A stretch of 56,351 bases of DNA from Tubiluchus corallicola (taxonomy: Eukaryota; Priapulida; Priapulimorpha; Priapulimorphida; Tubiluchidae), in contig JAQGDQ010000668.1 of NCBI GenBank assembly GCA_030141605.1, positions 59,384-115,734 on the forward strand, written 5' to 3'. A program made the translations under genes and the position numbers. The notes under the pieces were generated by a model that saw only the letters and a list, made by a program, of their open reading frames with translations, searched no databases and was not told where the DNA came from. Numbering within the stretch: position 1 is the first letter of the stretch; each line of letters opens with the position of its first letter. Positions 1-11,023 of the stretch are shown in pieces.

Positions 1-300
1 AACAAGAACAAGAACAAGAACAAGAACAAGAACAAGAACAAGAACAAGAACAAGAACAAGAACAAGAACAAGAACAAGAACAAGAACAAGAACAAGAACA
101 AGAACAAGAACAAGAACAAGAACAAGAACAAGAACAAGAACAAGAACAAGAACAACAACAACAACAAGAACAAGAAGAACAACAACAAGAACAACAAGAA
201 CAACAAGAACAAGATCAAGAACCAGAACAACAACAACAAGAACAAGAACAAGAACAACAACAACAACAAGAACAAGAACAACAACAACAACAAGAACAAG

Positions 301-332
<32 letters not shown>

Positions 333-381
333 GAACAACAAGAACAACAACAAGAACAAGAACAAGAACAACAACAACAAG
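1..381. repeat. AACAAG hexanucleotide microsatellite
   Basis: Uninterrupted AACAAG units run from base 1 to about 152. They then degrade into mixed AAC and AAG triplets up to about 381. The tract continues beyond the left edge. It lies in what should be an intron of the peroxidase gene, upstream of the exon starting at 559. Confidence 0.95.
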
Positions 382-558
382 ACCACATTTTACAAAAGCT
401 CTTACAGGCACTGAGTTATTAGCTAATGCAGCTTTGTGACAGTCATATATGCGCTATTAAAGTTAAAACTTAAAGAAATCAAGTCACTTGGCTCTTATCT
501 TCAGAATCTTTTGTTTCGTTTCTTTAACCAATAAAAGTGCGTTTATTTTATGACACAG

Positions 559-854
559 GTACAACTTGGGGCTTCTGCAAAGCGGTACCAGTGATAAAAT
601 ATACAAATCCAAGGTGGATGCCTCAATAGCGAACGTATTCGCAACGGCCGCATTTAGATTTGGTCACTCGTTGGTCAGATCTCAATTTGATCGATTCGAC
701 ACGGACTCGTACTCGACGTCTGTGCCAGTAGAGTTATCTGATGTGTTCTTCTCTCCAGCATCCCTGTCCGGAACTGATGCAGGTGAAGGCGTCAGTCCCT
801 TGCTTAGGGGAATTTGCCATATGAAAGCAGAAAAAAGTGATCCATTTCTGGCAG
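559..854 (+). CDS. Peroxidase exon: proximal-histidine segment
   Basis: The acceptor is TTTTATGACACAG ending at 558; the donor is GCAG|GTAGGT at 855, phase 1. It encodes about 98 residues. FATAAFRFGHSLV contains the proximal haem-ligand His. It is followed by a segment ending VSPLLRGICHM, matching the family's 'ILRGL' region. The first base completes a codon begun upstream. Confidence 0.88.
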
Positions 855-3800
855 GTAGGTAATGCTACACATACTAGGTAAAATATTTTAGCGCATAAAA
901 TACATTTCTATAGTAAGTTTCTAGTTAGCAATGAGTTAGCTATCACCAGACAGCATTAGCTCTGCAAGAATGACCGCGCCACTATAAAATATAAATACAT
1001 TGAAGCATCTTTGGCGCCATCGTTAGGGATAAAAATAAATTTTTTTACTCGGCAAAATTTTAATACACAGATTTATATGCGTCCTCAGAGCGCTTCACAT
1101 AAATCTGTGGGCTGCTGACATTCAATTTTGCAATGTATTAGGGGTGAGCATTCTCTACCAGAAAGCAAATTCATCTATCAATCTAGCAACTGCACACATT
1201 CATCTTTCAATGACTTACACCAGTGTAATCTAGCAACTGCACACATTCATCTATCAATGACTTACACCAGTGTAATCTAGCAACTGCACACATTCATCTC
1301 TCAATGACTTACACCAGTGTAATCTAGCAACTGCGCACATTCATCTATCAATGCCTTACACCAGTGTAATCTAGCAACTGCACACATTCATCTATCAATG
1401 CCTTTCGCCAGTGTAATCTAGCAACTGCACACATTCATCTATCAATGAATTTCACCAGTGTAATCTAGCAACTGCACGCATTCATCTATCAATGACTTTC
1501 ACCAGTGTAAACTAGCAACTGCAAACATTCATCTGTCAGTGACTTTCACCAGTGTAATCTAGCAACTTCACACATTCATCTGTCAGTGACGTTCACCAGT
1601 GTAATCTAGCAACTGCACACATTCATCTGTCAGTGACTTTCACCTGTGTAATCTAGCAACTGCACACATTCATCTATCAATGACTTACACCAGTGTAATC
1701 TAGCAACTGCACACATTCATCTATCAATGACTTTCACCTGTGTAATCTAGCAACTGCACACATTCATCTATCAATGAATTTCACCAGTGTAATCTAGCAA
1801 CTTCACACATTCATCTATCAATGCCTTTCACCAGTGTAATCTAGCAACTGCACACATTCATCTATCAATGAATTTCACCAGTGTAATTTAGCAACTTCAC
1901 ACATTCATCTATCAATGCCTTTCACCAGTGTAATCTAGCAACTGCACACATTCATCTGTAAATGACTTTCACCAGTGTAATCAAGCAACTGCACACATTC
2001 ATCTGTCAGTGACTTTCACCAGTGTAATCTAGCAACTGCACACATTCATTTATCAATGCCTTTCACCAGTGTAATCTAGCAACTGCACACATTCATTTAT
2101 CAATGACTTTCACCAGTGTAATCAAGCAACTGCACACATTCATCTGTCAGTGACTTTCACCAGTGTAATCTAGCAACTGCACACATTCATCTATCAATGA
2201 CTTTCACCTGTGTAATCTAACAACTGCACACATTCATCTATCAATGACTTACACCAGTGTAATCTAGCAACTGCACACATTCATCTATCAATGACTTTCA
2301 CCTGTGTAATCTAGCAACTGCACACATTCATCTATCAATGAATTTCACCAGTGTAATCTAGCAACTTCACACATTCATCTATCAATGCCTTTCACCAGTG
2401 TAATCTAGCAACTGCACACATTCATCTATCAATGAATTTCACCAGTGTAATTTAGCAACTTCACACATTCATCTATCAATGCCTTTCACCAGTGTAATCT
2501 AGCAACTGCACACATTCATCTGTCAGTGACTTTCACCAGTGTAATCTAGCAACTTCACACATTCATCTGTCAGTGACGTTCACCAGTGTAATCTAGCAAC
2601 TGCACACATTCATCTGTCAGTGACTTTCACCTGTGTAATCTAGCAACTGCACACATTCATCTATCAATGACTTACACCAGTGTAATCTAGCAACTGCACA
2701 CATTCATCTATCAATGACTTTCACCTGTGTAATCTAGCAACTGCACACATTCATCTATCAATGAATTTCACCAGTGTAATCTAGCAACTTCACACATTCA
2801 TCTTTCAATGACTTACACCAGTGTAATCTAGCAACTGCACACATTCATCTATCAATGACTTACACCAGTGTAATCTAGCAACTGCACACATTCATCTATC
2901 AATGACTTACACCAGTGTAATCTAGCAACTGCGCACATTCATCTATCAATGCCTTACACCAGTGTAATCTAGCAACTGCACACATTCATCTATCAATGCC
3001 TTTCGCCAGTGTAATCTAGCAACTGCACACATTCATCTATCAATGAATTTCACCAGTGTAATCTAGCAACTGCACGCATTCATCTATCAATGACTTTCAC
3101 CAGTGTAAACTAGCAACTGCAAACATTCATCTGTCAGTGACTTTCACCAGTGTAATCTAGCAACTTCACACATTCATCTGTCAGTGACGTTCACCAGTGT
3201 AATCTAGCAACTGCACACATTCATCTGTCAGTGACTTTCACCTGTGTAATCTAGCAACTGCACACATTCATCTATCAATGACTTACACCAGTGTAATCTA
3301 GCAACTGCACACATTCATCTATCAATGACTTTCACCTGTGTAATCTAGCAACTGCACACATTCATCTATCAATGAATTTCACCAGTGTAATCTAGCAACT
3401 TCACACATTCATCTATCAATGCCTTTCACCAGTGTAATCTAGCAACTGCACACATTCATCTATCAATGAATTTCACCAGTGTAATTTAGCAACTTCACAC
3501 ATTCATCTATCAATGCCTTTCACCAGTGTAATCTAGCAACTGCACACATTCATCTGTAAATGACTTTCACCAGTGTAATCAAGCAACTGCACACATTCAT
3601 CTGTCAGTGACTTTCACCAGTGTAATCTAGCAACTGCACACATTCATCTATCAATGACTTACACCAGTGTAATCTAGCAACTGCACACATTCATTTATCA
3701 ATGACTTTCACCAGTGTAATCAAGCAACTGCACACATTCATCTGTCAGTGACTTTCACCAGTGTAATCTAGCAACTGCACACATTCATCTATCAATGACT

Positions 3801-6800
3801 TTCACCTGTGTAATCTAGCAACTGCACACATTCATCTATCAATGACTTTCACCTGTGTAATCTAGCAACTGCACACATTCATCTATCAATGACTTACACC
3901 AGTGTGATCTAGCAACTGCACATATTCATCTATCAATGACTTTCACCAGTGTAATCTAGCAACTGCACACATTCATCTCAGAGTCGCTGTCGGAATTAGA
4001 ATAGGGAATGTCAATCAAGAACTTATTTAACCCTTTCAGTCCCAAATAATTTTCTAATAAGAAAAAAATTGGCTTGGTACTTTTGTTCAGTATGTCCATC
4101 TTGTTTACACATAATAATTTTTTTCTACCTATGCCCGCGTGTTAAATATAGCCTGTTTTTCATATCTGGGCAGTGTGATGACCTGTAATGGAGGTACAGA
4201 AAATGACATCAGGGGGAGAATCGGCAAAGCAACAGCAGTATTTAGGAAGATGGGAAAAATCTGGACAAGCAAGAAAATTGACATGAAAATCAAACTTCGT
4301 CTGTACAACGCCATTGTGCTGCCAACGGCTCTCTATGCCAGCGAAACCTGGAAAGTCACAGCGGAGTTATCAAAGAAACTGAACGTCTTCCACCAAAAAT
4401 GCCTTCGAAAGATACTAAAAATCTCCTACCGCGACCATGTCACCAATGTAGAAGTTCTTCAACGAGCGCAGTCATTGCGGTTACAAGATATAGTTACAGA
4501 GAGAAGAATGAAACTGGCTGGACATATTCTCCGTCTATCAGAAAGTCGTTACGCCAAAACAGCAGTACAGTGGGAACCACCTGGTGGGAAACGAAAAAGA
4601 GGTCGGCCAAAAACAACGTGGCGCAGATCCTTCAAAGAAGACCTTCGAGCTGTCAACATACGTTGGGAAAACGTAGAGAACGAAGCCGCCGATAGAACTC
4701 AGTGGAAAATGCTGTCTGCCCAATGTGCATCAATGCGCAGGAAGGACTAAGGTCTAAGGTAAGGTCCCACGGGATACATTGGGATTCAATGGAAGCATAA
4801 AATGTGCTTCATTTTGCATCTGCTGATAATTTTTTAAAGTATTTAAGACGTTTAGTAGCGCATTGCCGTCATCTTGATTTCAAAATGGCGGGCGGAAAAA
4901 CCGACTACTGCACCAATCTATGCGGAATTCATTCTAGTATACGCGTGTGAAGTTTCATGACGATCCATTGCATATTCATGGAGCCATGTTTCCTTATCTC
5001 GCGTACGCAGTCATATCTCCGTTGTCGAACGTTTCCGTGTTCGTACAAATCGGTTTTCGACCAGAAAATTCGAGCTGAAATTGTCTCCGCTCTCGACCAG
5101 AATTTCGGTACTCGGCCAACCTCCAAACACGTGATGAATACATGTGCGGCGAGCCGAGTAGAGCCGAGCGTAACCGACTGCGCCCGTGAGTAGTCACGCA
5201 CAAGATTTGAAACGCCTAACATCGCTAAGTGCTTTCTACGCTTATTTTTCTCCGCTTTTTCATGCAGGAACAATTTATGTTTTTCTTTCTAAGTAATTCT
5301 ATTATGTTTTTCTTATCAATTATATCATATGTACTGTTTGAATAAACATTTTTGCATTATTATATTTTGTTTTAGTAACACTTTACAGATCATTTGGTGC
5401 TTGAGAACTGATTATTTGCTTTTACATTATTTCTTATGGGAATAAATGATTCGGTACTCAACCAAATCGGTTTTCAAACACTTTTTAGGAACGAATTATG
5501 GTCAAAAACAGAGGTACTACTGTATTCACAATCTAACAATACTCTTAATAAACCAATAATACTGTAATTTTTGAAACAGTTATCGCATAATACATTAATT
5601 CTACTGGTGTATGTATATGCTCATATGTCAAATATTTATTTATTTTATTTTATTCATACCCAATAGTAAGATACAGTCTACAATAAAAACAATATAATAT
5701 AAAACACTTTGGCAAAAAACATACAACTACAATATTTACAAGAGTGTGGTAAAGACACAAAGTGATTAACTGCTTACATGTATCTATTGTGAACAAGGAA
5801 TTAATGCAAGTTAACTTTATATAAGCGGTTTTTAATATTTCGTGCAGTTACGAGGGTTGCACCATTACTATTACAAGGACAAGATGGTCATATATTTACG
5901 CATGCTTTTAGTTCTGTTAATTTTTCTGCGTTCAAAAATTTCACCAAAATGCAAGAAATTAGCTTATTAATGTATATATGAGATCGGCTGCAGCCATCTT
6001 GCTTTTCCTCAATGATTGGATAAATTCATTTATAAATAAAACGTGTCTCTACGGGCCTATCAAGACTTTACGACGCCTTAAGCTGATGGTGCTGTCCTAC
6101 CCATCTCTATTATGAATTTATGGTACTTATGTAATGAGAATAAACAATTACTTGTGGTGTATTAGAGACACTAGTAGCCTAGTTTCTACGTGGACATTAT
6201 TAATTACATATATTTGCACAGCGCTTATATTCAAGCAGGTTGGGCATCTGCTTGAATAAGCACGTCTAAGTACCTTGCAATTATTCGTTACGTGGTACTT
6301 ATATAAGAGCTGCGCTTATGAACTGCCTGTGGTGTGTTATAAAATGCACCCTTTACATGAATAGTAAACACATTTTCGTTCCTCAAACTTTGGCGCCCGA
6401 GGCTATAGCGCCCTGCTTGCCTCTCCTAAATAAAATTGAATTTATATCAGAAATGGAGTAAATTAAAGACATACGTATTGTAAATGTTTCAGTGTTTATG
6501 TTTTAGAGATGTTTGTGACGTGGATGTGTTTGCTGGAGGGTTGTCAGAAGCTCCGGTTCGAAAGGGACTGGTTGGTCCGACGTTCGCCTGCTTGATCGGA
6601 AAGCAGTTTCGACGCTTGAAAGTGGGTGATCGGTTCTGGTTTGAAAATTCTGGATGGACTAACAGTTTCAGTGCCGGTATGTTCTTCATTTTGAAACTTC
6701 AATCACTAATCCAGCAGAGCATATTTCTCTCTTATATACCTGCCCTTAATTATTACGTGCCCAGGTCCTTATTTCTGTGTAGCGATATTTTTGCCTTTTA

Positions 6801-8074
6801 ATTGCGTTTTTTTAATTATATTTTTAATTAAAGGGAGAAAGAAAAGCTCAAAAGGTAAATAAATGTATTTTTCGATTTTACAGTACCTTGATCGCTAATT
6901 AAACAAAGCCAAAAATCTGTATTTTTGTGATTAAAAAATATTTCCGTGTTAAAATGGAAACAACATAAAGACATGTATATCGTTTTAAGGTAAGTTGTAA
7001 TAAGAAAAAAATTACAGAGAAAAAAATTGTATATAATCAATTGGCACGTACATTATATATTATGCATAACAATAATGCAGCATTAACAACGTTTATTCTT
7101 GTTTTTTCAGCACAAGCTGACGAAATACGAAAGACCACGTTAGCCAAAGTCATTTGTGAAAACACGCAGATTTCACTAATACAGAGAAAAGTCATGGAAC
7201 AGACTAGCAACAGGTAAGCTCAAGTTTATCTCAACAATGATAGCTTTATTTACTACAGTAATATGCACTTATACTTGTACTTGGACAAAGTTGTTCATCA
7301 CAAGTAAGACAAAAAGAGGAGTTTATTACGACAGGAAAATTCTGTTGAATTCTAAAAAACAAATCAAGCAACGTGAGTCGGTTCACGGAGTTCGTCTGCT
7401 GCTATCAACAGACTTGAGAAATTGGCAAATCTTTTACCCGTTTATCTTGAAATAGAACAAGGCAACATCATTCTCTGAACCTTTTCGTACGGCGAGCTGC
7501 TAAAGTATCATTTGGTCAATTTTCTCAAAGCGAGTCGTACCGATTTGGGACTCACTACCTGCATATGTTGACGGTGCACCTCTCATAACTGCACAAAATA
7601 TTAAGTTATTCAAAAGCCGCTTATATAAAGTTAACATGCACAAATTCCTTGTGCACAATAGACACATGTAAGCAGTTAATCTCTTTGTGTCTTTACCAAA
7701 CTCTTGTAAATATTTTATTTGTATGTTTTTTGCTAACGTGTTTGGCACAGACTGTTTTTATTATAACATTTTATTATAATTTTATATACAGACTGTATTT
7801 TACTATTGGGTGTGAATAAAAAAAAATAAATAAAAATGAAGTAGATGAATTGGGATGTTCTATTCTGAGCAAAATCTGAATAATTACCAGAAAAATCATT
7901 ATCATAAATGCACACACAATTTTGGCATGTGCTTATTTATGCAAATCCAGTAGCCATTCTTTTTTAAAAAAGCAAAGATTATAATGAAATGCGAAAATTC
8001 CCGTTTTGTGTTTCAGAAATCTAAAAGTGAGTTGCTCGTCGATTGAAGATCTTGATTGGTCTGTATTCACATAG
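559..8074 (+). CDS. Animal haem peroxidase gene, 3' part (four exons seen, internal exon missing)
   Basis: Gene-level entry; exons are 559-854, 6507-6676, 7111-7213 and 8017-8074. The product belongs to the animal haem peroxidase superfamily (myeloperoxidase/peroxidasin type), secreted or membrane enzymes that oxidise halides or organic donors with H2O2. Seen directly: FATAAFRFGHSLV with the proximal haem-ligand histidine, the FAGGLSEAPV and GPTFACLIGKQFRRL motifs, GDRFWFEN, IRKTTLAKVICENT, and a C-terminal VSCSSIEDLDW followed by a stop. These are in the correct family order. The last three exons join in phase. Between exon 559-854 and exon 6507-6676 the family has about 80 residues including an RGRDHG-like motif. 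I find no such exon in 855-6506, which is filled with satellite and transposon sequence, so the gene may be broken or misassembled. The N-terminal half, including the distal histidine, lies left of the window. Confidence 0.85.
855..1180. other. Non-coding spacer (peroxidase intron)
   Basis: AT-rich intronic sequence between the peroxidase donor at 855 and the start of the 47-bp satellite. No exon is seen and the missing peroxidase segment is not here. Confidence 0.6.
1181..3985. repeat. 47-bp satellite, about 60 units, with 1598-bp higher-order duplication
   Basis: The tandem unit is 47 bp and includes ACCAGTGTAATCTAGCAACT and CACACATTCATCTATCAATG. There are about 60 copies. Variant markers recur 1598 bp apart, exactly 34 units: GCCTTTCGCC at about 1400 and 2998, and TCTTTCAATG at 1203 and 2801. 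A 34-unit block has therefore been duplicated. The array lies inside the peroxidase intron. Confidence 0.95.
4139..4750 (+). pseudogene. Non-LTR retrotransposon reverse-transcriptase C-terminal fragment
   Basis: A 203-codon open frame ends at a TAA (4748-4750). It shows motifs common at the C-terminus of LINE endonuclease/reverse-transcriptase polyproteins: FSYLGSVMTCNGGTENDIRG, IKLRLYNAIVLPTALYASE followed by TW, FHQKCLRKILKIS, and a basic GGKRKRGRPKTTWRR tail. The palm catalytic motif and endonuclease domain are absent, so this is a 5'-truncated remnant. I cannot assign the clade. It sits in the peroxidase intron just after the satellite. Confidence 0.85.
4860..5523. mobile_element. MITE-like debris with 'GTACTACTGTA' terminus
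   Basis: Sequence between 4860 and 5523 repeats TTCGGTACTC and ATCGGTTTTC motifs in two places (near 5045-5115 and 5450-5475). It ends at about 5523 with AACAGAGGTACTACTGTA, resembling the 'ACAGTAGTACCTC' terminus of Tc1/mariner-type MITEs. Boundaries are approximate and no transposase is seen. The small open frames here (4929-5273 and others) look incidental. Confidence 0.45.
5631..5850 (-). mobile_element. LINE 3' end, minus orientation
   Basis: The reverse complement of this stretch closely resembles 7620-7834: the same 'cgcttatataaagttaac' stretch, the 'caagga/caaattccttgtgcacaatag' region, a 'ctcttgtaaatattt' stretch and an A-rich tail with ATAAAATAAAATAAATAAAT. It is an inverted copy of the same LINE 3' end. 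Confidence 0.75.
6049..6428. mobile_element. Degenerate hAT-like MITE copy (family shared with 24359-24755)
   Basis: It resembles the element at 24359-24755 along its length: the CCTATCAAGACTTTA start, AACAATTACTTGTGGTGTATT, GAACTGCCTGTGGTGTGTTA and the end near CGAGGCTATAGCG. The ends are decayed. It lies just upstream of the peroxidase exon at 6507. Confidence 0.7.
6507..6676 (+). CDS. Peroxidase exon: C-terminal catalytic-domain segment
   Basis: The acceptor is TGTTTATGTTTTAG (6506), or the alternative two bases later (6508), which would be phase-compatible with the donor at 854. The donor is GCCG|GTATGT at 6677, phase 1. It encodes VDVFAGGLSEAPV, GPTFACLIGKQFRRL and GDRFWFENSGW, all family signatures. 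Confidence 0.88.
6677..7110. other. Peroxidase intron, AT-rich
   Basis: Intron between two peroxidase exons. It has AT-rich homopolymer-like stretches and no other feature recognised. Confidence 0.6.
7111..7213 (+). CDS. Peroxidase exon: IRKTTLAKVICENT segment
   Basis: The acceptor is CTTGTTTTTTCAG ending at 7110; the donor is AACAG|GTAAGC at 7214, phase 2. The exon joins in phase to 6507-6676. It encodes ADEIRKTTLAKVICENTQ, equivalent to the family's 'L..IR...L..IICDNT' segment. Confidence 0.88.
7470..7834 (+). mobile_element. LINE reverse-transcriptase C-terminus and 3' end, plus orientation
   Basis: In one frame the sequence reads RVVPIWDSLPAYV and then a segment with IKLFKSRLYKVN, the typical LINE polyprotein end ('W.SLP..V.....FK.rL'). 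It is followed by a short 3' UTR and an A-rich tail near 7820-7840. It lies in the peroxidase intron, with a partner copy inverted at 5631-5850. Confidence 0.75.
8017..8074 (+). CDS. Peroxidase terminal exon
   Basis: The acceptor is TTTTGTGTTTCAG ending at 8016. One base completes the codon split at 7213. It then encodes NLKVSCSSIEDLDWSVFT and a TAG stop (8072-8074). The Cys-Ser-Ser and leucine/tryptophan pattern is the usual animal peroxidase C-terminus. It was too short to appear as a long ORF and was found from the splice phase. Confidence 0.85.
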
Positions 8075-8220
8075 GCATATAATTCATACAGACGAAGCAG
8101 CGGCTGATACAAGTTCAGACAGAAAGGGCTGTCAACCAAGAATGACAACCGAATCTACATTATTTTACTTATCGAACACAGACTCTATCTATCGGCACAC
8201 ATCCATTCACAGTAGACATG

Positions 8221-8580
8221 CAATAAGTTCCAGCGATTGATGATGATCGTGAAAAGGTCAAAGGTTAAATGTACCAGACAACTGATTTGTGTACACTTGA
8301 CAATGCCTCACAGCTCATGCTACTGTAATAGTAACAGTTTTACCAGCAAGCTAGAACCTTACCTAGTTTATATTTTCTTGTTCCCAAGCAAGATCCTGCT
8401 AGTAAATCACTCTACCCACAGACTAATGCATAATTAAGTAAAGCCCACGTAAAACAACTGAAGTTACTGAACTGATCCGCAGACGGATTTGCTTTGTACG
8501 TCACGTGACGGTTGTAGTTAAGACGCGTTGCTGTAGTACACTTAACCTTTGACCTACAGCAACTGTAAAAAGGCTTATTA
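8221..8580 (-). mobile_element. MITE with DR1-like motifs, copy 1 (inverted)
   Basis: One of three dispersed copies (also 36317-36630 and 49776-50165), here in the opposite orientation. Its right end AACTGTAAAAAGGCTT matches the other copies' AACTGTGAAAAGGCTT; the left terminus is shortened. DR1-like sites are AGGTCAAAGGTTA (8255-8267) and TAACCTTTGACCT (8543-8555), facing inward from each end. Confidence 0.75.
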
Positions 8581-9797
8581 AAAAGTGCCAAGCTAAAAAG
8601 AATGCAATGTTCAAGCAATTTTGTCAAAGGCAAAAACTATGGCATTTGGAGCTCAGGTAATCAATGTTATGGTCTCAGGTTCAGAAAATAAATTTGTACT
8701 GTACAGTTAACACAGTGTAATTCATCTCCATTAACTTTTATTAAATAGATTTGTAAATACGCAAAACAGTAAATTTTTGATGTTATCACAAAGACATTAG
8801 GCATAGAGTTGTTTAATGTAAAATGTTGTAACAGAAATGATAGTTATCATGCCTGAAACGTGAAAACGTAAATGAACTAAATCTTTAACTAACTAACTAA
8901 ATAAGAACATATAAAATACATGGAACAAACCATATCAACTGAGTATTTTTGTATTTTTTCCCATTTGTGTTAGATGCCGTCATTTCTTGCAATGTGGTCT
9001 TAGACAAACTGATGAATGCAGACAAGGGCGCAGCCAGGTTTAAAGTTAGGGGGAGCAAGCACACAGGGAAGACGCCATGACACATACCAAACAATTTTAA
9101 ACGTTTTGATTATACAATTTTGTGTTTAAAAGCAAAATATGACAAAGGTACAATTTTAAAGGAAGTATATAGTTGCTATTTTGTATTTAAAATTAAAACA
9201 CAATAAAAAGTTTTACAGTAAGCTCTTAAATCTCACAACACAATAAAAAGGTGTGTTATTATTTAGAACGTAAAATGAAAACAAAATAAAGTGATGTGAA
9301 AAATGTATCATGAAAGAACTACAACAGTCTCTTTCATCTAGGCTTCATTGTAGCAAAGTAATTTATAATTCAACCTCATTAGCAAACTCTCTTTCAATAG
9401 AGGGCAAAGCTAACCCAGACAATCTATCCTCGCCCATTGAAGAATGAAGGTAGGACTTTATCTGCTTCAGTGGACAAGAGGATCATTCAACAACTGTGCT
9501 AATTATTAGTAAGATCAGAAAAATGTGAAACAATGTGGTCAGGTTAGGATAGATGGAAACACATCACTAGCAATCATGAATTTAGGTACATTGTTGATGA
9601 TCAGTTTACATTGTCTACATTGTATCTGTCTGCATTGTTAAATCATCTTCTAATTTCAGTTCAGTCATTATCATATCTTCATATATTTTTTTTCACTGCT
9701 GCTAAATGAAAATTTGCTATTGTGAATGTTTCAACCTTTGTATAATGTTGTTATTTTCTGAAAAAGATTGTAAATATTAACGTTCTGGTCAACAAAC
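8581..9797. other. AT-rich intergenic spacer
   Basis: I see no exon here. Around 9000-9080 there is a possible fragment of a GC-richer dispersed repeat (CAAGGGCGCAGCCAGG). TSP1-type ADAMTS exons, which would be expected left of 10943 on the minus strand, were looked for and not found. Confidence 0.5.
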
Positions 9798-10677
<880 letters not shown>

Positions 10678-10942
10678 GATTTTGTCACCAACATTTATGA
10701 GCCCACTTACTGGAAAAATACAGTAAGAATGCATAGGTTTTAGCTTAGATGAACTATATCTACTGTGTATGAAGACTCCCATGTTGTAGCTCAACTATTA
10801 AACTGTAACAAGTATTGAATTGACTTCAATAATCTACTTTGCTTTAGATAAAAATATTTAAAACCCGTGCAGCAAAGTAGCTACTTAGATGTAGAGTTAC
10901 AATTGTAAACTCTCTAACCTAGGCGATTTGTAAAACACCAAC

Positions 10943-11023
10943 CTTTGACATGCCACACCTTGTACCATCTAGAGCTGGCGTTTTCTTGGTCTTGCATAAC
11001 AATGGCTTCTTTCTCGCACTGCA
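10943..11023 (-). CDS. ADAMTS cysteine-rich exon
   Basis: Minus-strand acceptor CGACTGTAG|TGC at 11023; donor AAAG|GTTGGT after 10943 (a weaker site). Phase 0 at both ends, 27 codons. CKTKKTPALDGTRCGMSK matches the ADAMTS 'C.T...P..DGT.CG..KWC' segment, cut before the WC. Alternative acceptors within 11 bp are possible. Confidence 0.7.

Noticed and set aside
1181-3985. CRISPR-like array
   Set aside because: Direct tandem satellite without unique spacers, in an animal intron. The same applies to the arrays at 31.4, 34.8, 37.1, 51.4 and 55.3 kb.
4929-5273. ORFs on both strands in 4.9-5.3 kb
   Set aside because: They lie in MITE-like repeated sequence and show no domain.
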